In this document: positions 50,939-58,934 of the stretch, one piece after another
Layout of the letters: each line of letters opens with the position of its first letter
Position numbering within the stretch: position 1 is the first letter of the stretch
Assembly (NCBI RefSeq): GCF_014199535.1
Contig: NZ_JACHNV010000004.1
Span: 186,001 to 250,000 of the forward strand
Direction of reading: 5' to 3'
From: Hymenobacter latericoloratus
GTDB lineage: Bacteria; Bacteroidota; Bacteroidia; Cytophagales; Hymenobacteraceae
DNA length: 64,000 nt
Notes under the pieces: generated by a model
What the model saw: only the letters and a program-made list of their open reading frames with translations
What the model was told of the DNA's origin: nothing
Databases searched by the model: none
Made by a program: the position numbers and the translations under genes

Positions 50939-51517
50939 TTAGGGTCTGAGTTGCTGGCTCAGGGCCTGAAGCCGCTGCCCGGAGGCAGGAGAGGGGGTAG
51001 TGCCCGTCGCCAGTGCCGTTGCGCGCTCGGCCAGCAGATCCGTTAGCTGCCGAAGCTGCTCCAGGCGCTGGTTGGTGCGCTGCAGTTCCGCCCCGAGGGC
51101 GGCCAAGTTGGTTGTTACCGGAATTTCCACCACGGTAGGTTTAGCGCCGGTCGTGACCTCATCGTGGCGCTCAATGGCCTGGGCACTCATCATGTCGTCG
51201 CGGTAGATAACTACCTCGCCCTGCATGTTCACGGCCTTGCCTTCGCCCAAGAGCTGGCGGGCGCCGTTTTTAGCTACCAGCGTGCCACTGGTCAGCAGCG
51301 TAGAGCCGTTACTGAACCGCAGCGAGGCAGTAAGGGGCGAAGCTTTGCCGGCCTGCAGCCGGTACACTTTGCCATTGCGCCGGAAGGCACCATCTTTCAG
51401 CGGGGCCGGCGTAGCGGTGGCAGTTTTGACTTTGGTCTGGGCTACGGCCTCGGCGCCAGTTGTGCCCAGGAAAGCTACAACCGCCAAAGAACGAATAAGT
51501 ATCAGGGGAAAAGACAT
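50939..51517 (-). CDS. Secreted DUF6799-like protein
   Basis: 192 residues. Signal peptide (MSFPLILIRSLAVVAFLGTT, cut near AVAQ). About residues 40-105 (DGAFRRNGKVYRLQAGKASP, NGSTLLTSGTLVAKNGARQL, LGEGKAVNMQGEVVIYRDDM) form the repeated short-strand pattern that I associate with the DUF6799 domain of Hymenobacter proteins. The C-terminal part is a coiled coil (LGAELQRTNQRLEQLRQLTD). It is predicted to be periplasmic. Function unknown. Flanked by its own terminator. Confidence 0.65.
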   Translation of the reverse strand: MSFPLILIRSLAVVAFLGTTGAEAVAQTKVKTATATPAPLKDGAFRRNGKVYRLQAGKASPLTASLRFSNGSTLLTSGTLVAKNGARQLLGEGKAVNMQGEVVIYRDDMMSAQAIERHDEVTTGAKPTVVEIPVTTNLAALGAELQRTNQRLEQLRQLTDLLAERATALATGTTPSPASGQRLQALSQQLRP

Positions 51518-51609
51518 AGAAAAGCAGCTGGGAAAGGGTAGAACGCAGAACGTATAGGCGCATACGTATGAGTGTTTGTTGTGGCTGCGGCGCTCCGGTT
51601 CCGGAGGGG

Positions 51610-52038
51610 TCAGGCACTGTCGTGGTGCTGGCGGCCGGCCAGCCAGTGCAGGGCGCCCTCTTCCGTCCCGAACAGCCGCACGTGGGCCATATCATGCATC
51701 ACCATGGGGGAGCCGGTCTGCTGCTCTTCGGGGCTGAGCTGGGCGGCCGGTACCAGAAAGGCCCAGTACACGCGCCCTTTCAGCTGCTTAAAGGCCTGTG
51801 GTACAAACTCCGACAGCACCCACTGCGTGTCGTCTTCGCTGGCCGGGCCGCGGTGGCGCAGGTCCACCAGCCAAAAGCGCGTGCGGGTAGGCCGGGCGGC
51901 CGCCAGAGCGGCTGTGTAGCTCTGCTGCAGCTCAAGGGGCGAAACCGGCCGGGGCCAGCGCACTACCAGCACGCCCAACTCGTCGCGGCGGTGAAACTCA
52001 ACAAAATCGGGGGCGGAAGCGGAAACGGAAGCTGGCAT
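51610..52038 (-). CDS. Hypothetical protein (142 aa)
   Basis: A soluble alpha/beta protein with no signal peptide: FVEFHRRDELGVLVVRWPRP, then helix LELQQSYTAALAAARPTRTR, strand FWLVDLRHRG, and VYWAFLVPAAQLSPEEQQTG. The order of strands and helices recalls small STAS/SpoIIAA-like folds, but there is no diagnostic motif. It is divergent from the MFS transporter gene. Its cellular role is unknown. Confidence 0.6.
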   Translation of the reverse strand: MPASVSASAPDFVEFHRRDELGVLVVRWPRPVSPLELQQSYTAALAAARPTRTRFWLVDLRHRGPASEDDTQWVLSEFVPQAFKQLKGRVYWAFLVPAAQLSPEEQQTGSPMVMHDMAHVRLFGTEEGALHWLAGRQHHDSA

Positions 52039-52245
52039 GGGATGAAAAAAACGCTGAAAGCCAACGGCGGATGCGTTGCGGGCCGGGTTGGGGCAACCAG
52101 GCCCGCGCTACGGATGCTTAGAGAGCCGATCAGAAGAAACGCTTTTACCTGCATACGGTAACGAAGGCAAAAGGGCTTGCGTACGCAGGGCCCGGCGGAG
52201 ATGTAAAAGTACGGCCGCCGGGCTACCCAACCCGCTGGCAGCGGT

Positions 52246-52253
52246 TACCTTTG
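52246..52253 (+). promoter_or_regulatory. -7 promoter box for the MFS gene
   Basis: TACCTTTG matches TAnnTTTG exactly, 32 nt before the ATG at 52285. No clear -33 TTTG is seen. Confidence 0.5.
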
Positions 52254-52284
52254 CCGGGCTGCGCGTTTCCGGCATTGCCCCTCT

Positions 52285-53562
52285 ATGTCTGCTTCCTCTA
52301 CTCCAACGCATGACCCCTACGCGGCCCTGCGGATTCCTGATTTCCGCCGGCTGGTATCGGCCCGCATTTGCCTGACCATTGCCACCCGAATCCAGGGGCT
52401 GGTGGTGGGCTGGCAGATTTTCCGCCTGACAAACGACCCGCTGGCCCTGGGCCTGATTGGGCTGGCCGAGGCCATTCCCAGTATTAGCGTATCGCTCTAC
52501 GCCGGGCACGTTGCCGACTCCGTGCGGCGCAAAAACATTATTGTGGTTACGGTGGCGGTACTCGGGCTGTGCGCCCTGGCGCTGGCGCTGCTGGCCTCGC
52601 CCGCGGGGCTACCCCTGCTTTCCCGCCAGGCCTTCTACACATGGCCGCTCTACCTCGTGATTTTTGTGAGTGGTATTGCGCGTGGCTTCCTGGGGCCGGC
52701 CTTGTTTTCCTTTATGCCCCAGCTGCTGCCCGACCGGGAGCGGCTGGCTAATGCCGTTACCTGGAACAGCACTACCTACCAGGCCGCAGCGGTGCTGGGG
52801 CCAGCCATTGGCGGCTACCTCATCACCTGGGGGGTAGCCAATTCCTACATGGTGGCGGCAGTGTTGCTGCTGGTGGCGCTGGGGCAGTTTGCCGCTATTG
52901 CCTCGCGGCCCCTGCCTGCGCTGGAGGGCGAAAAGCCGGGCTTGCAGGAAAGCATCCTGAGCGGGCTGCGCTTTATCTGGGGCAACCAGCTGGTGCTGGC
53001 TGCGCTTTCCCTCGATCTGTTTGCGGTGCTGTTCGGTGGGGCGGTGGCCTTGCTACCGGTTTTTGCGGTGGACATCCTGAAAGTAGGAGCCGCGGGCCTG
53101 GGTCACCTAGAGTCGGCGCCGGCTATTGGGTCGGTGCTGATGGCCGCGCTGCTGACGTATTTCCCGCTGCGCCGGCACGCAGGCCGCAAGCTCCTCTGGG
53201 CCGTAGCCGGCTTCGGGGTAGCTACCATCCTGTTTGCCCTGTCTGATAGCTACGAGCTGTCACTGTTCCTGCTGTTCCTGACCGGGGCCTTCGACTCGGT
53301 ATCGGTGATTGTGCGCTCTACGCTGCTGCACACCTTCACGCCGGAGCACATGAAAGGCCGCGTATCAGCCGTGAACAACATCTTTATTGGGTCATCCAAC
53401 GAAATCGGCTCCTTTGAGTCGGGGGTGGCGGCGCGGCTGCTGGGCGTGGTCAACTCGGTGGTATTTGGCGGCTTCATGACCCTGGGGGTGGTAGGGCTCA
53501 CGGCAGTACTGGCCGATAAGCTGCGCAAGCTGGACATGACGCCGGCCAAGCAAGAGGCCTGA
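52285..53562 (+). CDS. MFS transporter (EntS-like)
   Basis: 425 residues with about 12 hydrophobic segments. The N-terminus (LRIPDFRRLVSARICLTIAT) and the loop motif GHVADSVRRKNIIV between helices 2 and 3 are typical of the MFS_3/EntS-like group that exports siderophores or drugs. A further YLVIFVSGIARGFLGPALFS segment and a GRVSAVNNIFIGSSNEIGSF loop are also family-like. It sits in the inner membrane and is driven by proton motive force. The substrate is unknown; no siderophore biosynthesis gene is nearby. Confidence 0.88.
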   Translation: MSASSTPTHDPYAALRIPDFRRLVSARICLTIATRIQGLVVGWQIFRLTNDPLALGLIGLAEAIPSISVSLYAGHVADSVRRKNIIVVTVAVLGLCALALALLASPAGLPLLSRQAFYTWPLYLVIFVSGIARGFLGPALFSFMPQLLPDRERLANAVTWNSTTYQAAAVLGPAIGGYLITWGVANSYMVAAVLLLVALGQFAAIASRPLPALEGEKPGLQESILSGLRFIWGNQLVLAALSLDLFAVLFGGAVALLPVFAVDILKVGAAGLGHLESAPAIGSVLMAALLTYFPLRRHAGRKLLWAVAGFGVATILFALSDSYELSLFLLFLTGAFDSVSVIVRSTLLHTFTPEHMKGRVSAVNNIFIGSSNEIGSFESGVAARLLGVVNSVVFGGFMTLGVVGLTAVLADKLRKLDMTPAKQEA

Positions 53563-53583
53563 TGCACACTGCCCGGCTACGGA

Positions 53584-53631
53584 AAACCACACCGGCCCGC
53601 AGAACCAATGTGCTGCGGGCCGGTGTGGTTT
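53584..53631. terminator. Bidirectional terminator, 19-bp perfect hairpin
   Basis: Arms 53584-53602 and 53613-53631 are exact complements with a 10-nt loop. It separates the convergent MFS and NlpE-like genes. Confidence 0.88.
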
Positions 53632-53653
53632 CTGAAGGCAAACCAGCGAAGCG

Positions 53654-54403
53654 CTACTGCTGGAAGGCCTGCTTCTGAGCCTGCGGGCAAATGGCGTCGG
53701 GCTTCATTTCCAGAATTTTCTCCACCGCCAGGGCTTCTGTGCCGCCGCTGCCGCCCTGCAGGGTAGCCCGTACGCGCACAAATACCGGCTGCCCGGAGTC
53801 TTTGCGGGTAGTGGCATAGCGGCGCTCCAGCTCGGGCCCGGCGCCGGAGGCGGCCAGAAGGTAGCGCTTCTCCGTACCGCACTCAATGAATGTAGCGGCA
53901 TTGGGCTGGAAGGTGTATTTGCCCGTGAACTCGCGCCGGACGCCGGCCTCACTCAGGTTGCCATCGGTTGTAAAGTTAAGGGTGTAATCCTGCCCGTCAT
54001 CTTGCATGGGCTTGCCAGTAGCATCCAGCAGGAGCAGTGCCTGGCCAGCCTCCACGCGGTAGCGACGCACAGGGTCGTTGCCGCTGGGCTCCAGGGTTAC
54101 TACCTGCCCGCGTACCCGCCACGGCCCCCGACGGTAGTTGGTGGGCGAGGGGCGTCCGAGGTAAGTTTCCTGCAGTTCGTACAGGCTGTCGGGCTTAAGG
54201 GTTAAGCGGGTGGCAATGCCCTGGCAGTCGTTGCAGGGCACGGTATCGGCGTACACGCCGGCCAGGGGTAGGGTGGCAGCTCCGGCGTCCTTGTCAGCCG
54301 CCGGGTTTTCGGAACCGGTGCCGTACGCCTGCTCCCGACCCTGGCAGGCCGTTAGCAAATACAAGCCGGATGCAACACAAAGAAACGAGCGAAAAAAAGT
54401 CAT
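53654..54403 (-). CDS. NlpE-like copper-resistance/envelope-stress lipoprotein
   Basis: 249 residues. A lipoprotein signal (MTFFRSFLCVASGLYLLTAC) is followed by a linker and an NlpE N-domain: LPLAGVYADTVPCNDCQGIA with the CxxC pair, LTLKPDSLYELQETYLGR and GPWRVRGQVVTLEPSG. The C-terminal half (FTGKYTFQPNAATFIECGTE onward) resembles the extended region of two-domain family members. In E. coli NlpE senses copper and surface stress and signals to Cpx; no cpx genes are seen here. Upstream lies the DnaA-box cluster. Confidence 0.82.
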   Translation of the reverse strand: MTFFRSFLCVASGLYLLTACQGREQAYGTGSENPAADKDAGAATLPLAGVYADTVPCNDCQGIATRLTLKPDSLYELQETYLGRPSPTNYRRGPWRVRGQVVTLEPSGNDPVRRYRVEAGQALLLLDATGKPMQDDGQDYTLNFTTDGNLSEAGVRREFTGKYTFQPNAATFIECGTEKRYLLAASGAGPELERRYATTRKDSGQPVFVRVRATLQGGSGGTEALAVEKILEMKPDAICPQAQKQAFQQ

Positions 54404-54481
54404 ATACAGCAGCTATGGGAAGTGAATTTCCTACGCAGCCGCCGCCGCATTAGATACAGAAAACAGGATCTGACCCAGGGT

Positions 54482-54530
54482 ATTCTATAGAATGTGGATA
54501 AGTGTGTGGATAAGTAGTGGCTTATACACA
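54482..54530. other. Cluster of three DnaA-box matches with a palindrome
   Basis: TGTGGATAA at 54493-54501 and again at 54505-54513 (exact complements of the DnaA box TTATCCACA, 12 nt apart) and TTATACACA at 54522-54530 (one change, an accepted variant), in the opposite orientation. A 12-nt palindrome ATTCTATAGAAT (54482-54493) adjoins the first. All lie in a 152-nt intergenic gap. This is either an origin-like or a DnaA-titration/regulatory site. Confidence 0.65.
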
Positions 54531-54555
54531 ATTTCTGCTCATTTCAAACGACCCG

Positions 54556-55173
54556 TTACGTGCGCATAGGCACCACCAAAAAAGTACCTCGCAAACAGCG
54601 GGTAAATCCGTGACGCTGACTGTCGCGGTTGAGGTCCTGGCGCTGGTAGGTGCTGTTGAGGGAGGTACTGCCTACCATCAGCATCGTGTAGCCGCGGCGT
54701 TTCACTAAATAGCGCCGTACGCCCGGTCCCCGGACGCTGGCAAACTGCTCCCCGAATTGCTCAGCGGCCGTCCAGGCCGCTACCAGGGCCTGCGGATCGG
54801 TGCCGGCGGCGCGCGCCTCCTGGTAGAGAGCTGCCAGCCGCACATCGGTGCTGTAGTGCGCTTCGGGGGCATGGCGCACCACCAGATCATGCGCCTGCCA
54901 CAGGTGCTTCATGGCATCCTTCTTTCGCAAAATCTCACCGCAGTGCCGACAGATATGCTCCTCCGGCCCGCACACCAAGGGCCCGGCTCCCGGGCGCGGA
55001 CCGGCCGCGGGTTTACCAGCCTGAGCCGTGCGCTGCTCCCGCAGGGTTTGCATCAGGGCCGAAAACAGCTCACCTTCACTGACGCCGTGCTTGTGCCGCA
55101 GAATGTCGAGCGTATGCCGGCTCAGCATGCCAAATGAGAGGATGTCGTGTAAATCAGTGCGCAGAGCCAGCAT
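54556..55173 (-). CDS. Protein with a C2H2-like zinc motif (205 aa)
   Basis: 205 residues from the ATG at 55173 (MLALRTDLHDILSFGMLSRH); a longer frame to 55260 overlaps a terminator and is rejected. About residues 75-95 contain Cys-x2-Cys-x11-His-x4-His (HICRHCGEILRKKDAMKHLW), a pattern like a single classical zinc finger, preceded by a flexible Gly/Pro/Ala linker. The C-terminus is basic and aromatic. A TAGGTTTG -7 box lies only about 9 nt upstream, so the mRNA may be nearly leaderless. Function unknown; nucleic-acid binding is a possibility. Confidence 0.6.
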   Translation of the reverse strand: MLALRTDLHDILSFGMLSRHTLDILRHKHGVSEGELFSALMQTLREQRTAQAGKPAAGPRPGAGPLVCGPEEHICRHCGEILRKKDAMKHLWQAHDLVVRHAPEAHYSTDVRLAALYQEARAAGTDPQALVAAWTAAEQFGEQFASVRGPGVRRYLVKRRGYTMLMVGSTSLNSTYQRQDLNRDSQRHGFTRCLRGTFLVVPMRT

Positions 55174-55215
55174 ACAGGATACAAACCTAAACGGTGCAGC
55201 CAGGTTCCGGGGTAG

Positions 55216-55253
55216 GAAAAAACAAAAGCGCCGAAGCTCAGCTTCGGCGCTTT
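55216..55253 (-). terminator. Terminator after the alpha/beta hydrolase gene
   Basis: AAAGCGCCGAAG (55225-55236) pairs with CTTCGGCGCTTT (55242-55253), 5-nt loop. The minus strand continues into TTTTGTTTTTT. Confidence 0.85.
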
Positions 55254-55272
55254 CAACCAAGAAACAGCACGG

Positions 55273-56766
55273 CTAACGGCTGGCCTGGGCAGTTTTGGGT
55301 GTTTTCCGGGCCCCTTTGGCCGAGGAAGTCGCGGATTTGGCATCGGGGGCAGAGGTAGGCAGGGGCCGGGGCCGCTCGGTATTATCGAAGATCCACTCCC
55401 GGACAGTAGCCAGAGCTTTCGGCGAGAAAACGGGCTGCTGCTCCCCATTCACCAGGGGCCAGTCCTTCATTTCGGGTTGGTACCAGTGGTTGACGCCGGC
55501 CAGTTTCTGCGACTCAACGGAGGCGCTTTTCAGGCCCTTTTTCAGGGGGGCGATGTTCTGGGCCGGGTCCACTTGCAGGTCGTTGCCGCCGCCCAGCAGC
55601 AGTACCGGGCACTTCACGGTGCCTAGGGTGCGGGTCGGGTCGAAATCGAGGAAGTAGCGCGACCAGGGCGAGGTGAGCTGCACGGCGCGGGCGCGGGCCA
55701 TGTGGGGGTCCAGGTCGGTGTTGTTGAAGCGCAGGGTAGCGGCTACCTTGCCGCGGGCCTGGTTGTCGTTGGGTGTCTGCCGGATGATTTCCACCATTTC
55801 CTTGTGCAGCTCCAGGGCCGCCTTCACTTGGGCCGGGTTGGAGCCGATCAGGCGCATAATCTCCATTTGCTGGCGCATGATAACATCGCGCCCTGGCACA
55901 CCGTAGCCCGACATTGATACAACGAAGGCCGGCGTGGCCGGCTGCTGCTCGGCGGCGGCCAGCAGGGCTACGTTGCCCCCTTCGCCGTGGCCCACCAGGC
56001 CAATGTACCGTTGGTCGACAAGAGGTTTGGCCCGCAGGTACACCATGGCTGCCTGCGCATCGCTCACCAGATCGGCGGTAGTAGCTGTGAAGTGGTTGCC
56101 CTGCGATTTGCCCACGCCCCGGTCATCGAAGCGCAGTACGGCAATGCCGCGGCGCGTCAGGTGGTCGGCCAGGGACCCGAACATGCGGTAGTCCTGTTGC
56201 TCCACGTCGCGGTTCTGGGGGCCGTTGTCGGAGAGCAGCACCACGGCCGGGAAGGGGCCAGGGCCCGCCGGAATGGTGAGGGTGCCGGCCAGCGCAATAT
56301 TGGCCTGGGTATTCAGGAATTTTACTTCCTCCTCGCGGTAGGGGGGGGTGAGGCGAGGCTTGCCCGTGGCTACCGGTTGCGGCGTAGCTTTCATGCGGGT
56401 AAGCGTGAGGGGAGCTGTCAGGCCGGGCTGGGTCCAGTTTCCCTGGAAAGTAGCACCTCCATCCTTCACTTTGCCCACGAACTTGCTACCGGCCTGCTCA
56501 ATGCTGATGGTAATATCGGAACCCTTGAGGGTAACCTCAGCCGGCATGCGGTTGATGCGCTGCTGGGGCGCATCCAGGGCCGCGTAGTAGCTGCCGTTGG
56601 AAAGCGGCACCAGGGTGATAATCAGGGTAAGCTGGCCGCCCGGAACCTTGAGCGGGCCCTTCCACTGGCCATTCAGGGGAGTGGCTTGCTCCACACCAGC
56701 CAGCGTTAGCAGGGGAAGGCACCAGAACAGCCAGAAAAGAAAAAGCTTGGGTAGGGTTTTCTTCAT
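55273..56766 (-). CDS. Secreted alpha/beta hydrolase-fold protein lacking the nucleophilic Ser
   Basis: 497 residues. Signal peptide (MKKTLPKLFLFWLFWCLPLL), an N-terminal beta-rich domain (about 28-130, GQWKGPLKVPGGQLTLIITL) and an alpha/beta hydrolase domain (about 145-470). The nucleophile elbow, normally G-x-S-x-G, reads GHGEGG with Gly261 in place of Ser; the acid (GGNDLQV, Asp396) and His427 (GVNHWYQ) are conserved. The family of secreted S9-like/DUF-type peptidase-like hydrolases usually has GHSEGG. This copy is thus probably catalytically inactive by the standard mechanism. Basic C-terminal tail. Confidence 0.78.
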   Translation of the reverse strand: MKKTLPKLFLFWLFWCLPLLTLAGVEQATPLNGQWKGPLKVPGGQLTLIITLVPLSNGSYYAALDAPQQRINRMPAEVTLKGSDITISIEQAGSKFVGKVKDGGATFQGNWTQPGLTAPLTLTRMKATPQPVATGKPRLTPPYREEEVKFLNTQANIALAGTLTIPAGPGPFPAVVLLSDNGPQNRDVEQQDYRMFGSLADHLTRRGIAVLRFDDRGVGKSQGNHFTATTADLVSDAQAAMVYLRAKPLVDQRYIGLVGHGEGGNVALLAAAEQQPATPAFVVSMSGYGVPGRDVIMRQQMEIMRLIGSNPAQVKAALELHKEMVEIIRQTPNDNQARGKVAATLRFNNTDLDPHMARARAVQLTSPWSRYFLDFDPTRTLGTVKCPVLLLGGGNDLQVDPAQNIAPLKKGLKSASVESQKLAGVNHWYQPEMKDWPLVNGEQQPVFSPKALATVREWIFDNTERPRPLPTSAPDAKSATSSAKGARKTPKTAQASR

Positions 56767-57119
56767 AAAGTGAAAATCAACAGGGGTATTTTACCGCTTG
56801 TCGTACTGATTGAGTATGAAAATATCAAACTACATACTCACATGCCAGCCAGAGGTTTGCCCTAAGCCACAGAAAGGGAGCAGGGGTAGCAAAAAGGGCT
56901 AAAATTTTTTAAATCCTCTGGCCTACTGCTCAGGTTAAAAGCATATGGTGCCGAATATATTCAACTTAACCTAGACTTATCGATACTAAGGCAAAAGTGG
57001 AGGAGGGCACCGGCCTACCTGCTGAGGCTGGTAGCCGCCCCATGCGGCGGCTACGCCCCCCATTGCGGGCAGTTTGCTTACGGCGGGTTACCTTACTGCA
57101 GTCGTCTTATTTTTTCGCT
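56767..57119. other. Gap before the SGNH hydrolase gene
   Basis: 353 nt of AT-richer DNA with no supported gene. TATTTTTTCG just before the start at 57120 resembles a -7 box. A TATCGATA palindrome sits near 56980. I see no clear terminator or RNA. Confidence 0.4.
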
Positions 57120-57806
57120 ATGCTCTACTCTGTTTGGCGCCGGGTATATACCAGCGCGCTTCTCCTGGTGCTTGCGGGGGCTGCCCATCCTAGCTTCGCC
57201 CAAGCCATCAACCCCGCCCAGTGGGCTCCGGAGCTGCGCGCCTTTGCCCGCCAGGACAGCCTCACGCCCCCGCCCCGGCGGCCGGTGCTGTTCTACGGCA
57301 GCTCCTCCATCCGAAAGTGGGAAACGCTCCGGCAGGACTTTCCCGGCCGGCCGGTGCTTAACCGCGGCTTCGGTGGCTCCCGCTTCCCCGATGCTCTGTA
57401 TTTCTTTGACCAACTGGTGGCCGCCTACCGGCCGCGCCAAGTGGTGCTCTACGAGGGCGATAATGACATCGGCTCCGGCGCTACCCCGCAGGAAGTGTTC
57501 CAATCGTTCCGGGACTTCGAGCGGCTGATGCAGCAGAAGCTGCCCAAGGTGCCGGTGGTGTTTCTGGCCATCAAGCCCAGCCCCTCGCGCTGGGCACTGT
57601 ACCCGCAAGTGCAGGAAGCCAACCGCCTGATTCGGGAGTACATTGGGCAGCACCCGAAACGCCTGCGCTTCGTGGACACGGCTACCCCCTTGCTGGGAGC
57701 AAACGGTAAGCCGCAGCCGCAGTTCTACGTCGCGGACAGTCTGCACATGACTCCGGCAGGTTATGCAGTGTGGAAGGAGGTAGTGGGGAAGGCGTTGAAG
57801 CGGTAG
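57120..57806 (+). CDS. SGNH/GDSL-family hydrolase
   Basis: 228 residues from the ATG at 57120 (MLYSVWRRVYTSALLLVLAG), with a signal peptide cut near SFAQ. SGNH blocks: block I FYGSSSIRKW (catalytic Ser), block II Gly in RGFGGSRFPD, block III Asn in YEGDNDIGSG, block V DSLHMTPAGY with the catalytic Asp and His. Such enzymes are esterases or acyl-hydrolases on lipids or polysaccharides; periplasmic location is likely. The substrate is unknown. A longer frame to 56997 is not used because it would extend the signal peptide. Confidence 0.88.
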   Translation: MLYSVWRRVYTSALLLVLAGAAHPSFAQAINPAQWAPELRAFARQDSLTPPPRRPVLFYGSSSIRKWETLRQDFPGRPVLNRGFGGSRFPDALYFFDQLVAAYRPRQVVLYEGDNDIGSGATPQEVFQSFRDFERLMQQKLPKVPVVFLAIKPSPSRWALYPQVQEANRLIREYIGQHPKRLRFVDTATPLLGANGKPQPQFYVADSLHMTPAGYAVWKEVVGKALKR

Positions 57807-57884
57807 GCTAACAACTCCGCTGTTCTAATGAAGGGAGAGAATCGCTCTATCAATAATGCTTCTAAGCCACAGGTATTCCGGTAA

Positions 57885-58742
57885 CTACTCCAACTTCGAG
57901 AGCAACCCCGCTGGTATTCCCGCCAACCCGACCACCGCTCCTGCAAGTTGACCCGCGATGGAAGCATTCGTGTCCGTGTCGCCGCCGGTGGCAATCAGTT
58001 GCTGCAACAAGCCCGCTAACCCGAGGTCAAAGATTTTGGTGGCGCAAAAGATGGCGAAGGGCACTGAGTTTACAACGTATCCGTTGTTCCCCAGACGCGC
58101 TACGTCAGCAATAGTAGCGGTGGTCGGATATTCGTTTATCACCAACAGCCGGTCTTTTAGGTTGGTGTCGGGTAGCTCGGGAAGCAGGAGGCTGAGGAGG
58201 TTATTGCGGCCGTTCCAAGTGCCAGTAGTGGCGGCCTTGATGGCCAAATACACGGCTAACGCGCCCGCGTAGGCTTCCTCGTTGTGGTGAGTAATGCGGC
58301 AGGCATCGTATAGGTGCTGCCGGGTAGTAGCGGGATAAAACGCAAAGGGAGCCACGCGCATAGCCGCTCCGTTGCCGGCCGCATACTGCCCTCGCCGGCC
58401 CGCTTGGGTCCAATGGATGCCAGCCGCCAGGTCGCGAACAGCCTTCAGGGTACTTGCTCCCAGCCCAACTAGTTTTCCTTGCTGGTAATACCCCTGGAAC
58501 CGCTCGGCTAGCAGTTCCGGATGAAAAGAGCCAATAGCCAGTACTTCGCACGTAGCCAAGGTCAGCTGCGTGTCATCAGTAATAGCCCAACGCCGGGTCG
58601 GCGACGGCTTGCCGCCCAGGTAAAAGGTAGTAGCGGATGGTGCTACCTCGTTTTCGAAGCTGCTGCCCCAGGCATCGCCAATAGCGCCACCCAAAATGCA
58701 TGCAACGAACCTCTCGTGCTGGGTAGGATGAACAGTGGCCAT
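57885..58742 (-). CDS. ADP-ribosylglycohydrolase family protein
   Basis: 285 residues from the ATG at 58742 (MATVHPTQHERFVACILGGA). DraG-like motifs: GGAIGDAWGSSFENEV, the metal-binding ITDDTQLTLAT and the final TGGDTDTNASIAGQL with acidic residues for the two-Mg site. It removes ADP-ribose from proteins or processes related nucleotides. It is divergent from uvrA, and nothing nearby hints at a partner toxin or transferase. Confidence 0.88.
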   Translation of the reverse strand: MATVHPTQHERFVACILGGAIGDAWGSSFENEVAPSATTFYLGGKPSPTRRWAITDDTQLTLATCEVLAIGSFHPELLAERFQGYYQQGKLVGLGASTLKAVRDLAAGIHWTQAGRRGQYAAGNGAAMRVAPFAFYPATTRQHLYDACRITHHNEEAYAGALAVYLAIKAATTGTWNGRNNLLSLLLPELPDTNLKDRLLVINEYPTTATIADVARLGNNGYVVNSVPFAIFCATKIFDLGLAGLLQQLIATGGDTDTNASIAGQLAGAVVGLAGIPAGLLSKLE

Positions 58743-58858
58743 AGCTTTAAATAGGAACAGGCCTGCAAAGTAGGCCAATACTTGTGGCTAGGGCAAAATG
58801 ATACGGTAAGGGTACTAAACAAATACCTCACTACTTTCCTACCCCCACCCATCTGCCG

Positions 58859-58866
58859 TACCTTCG
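58859..58866 (+). promoter_or_regulatory. Possible -7 promoter box for uvrA
   Basis: TACCTTCG, one base off TACCTTTG, 69 nt before the ATG at 58935. Confidence 0.35.
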
Positions 58867-58934
58867 CTACTTCCAACTACCTCGGCCGGAAATTACAGGA
58901 AACCAAACCCCCGGCCGTCGTTGTTACCCGACCT

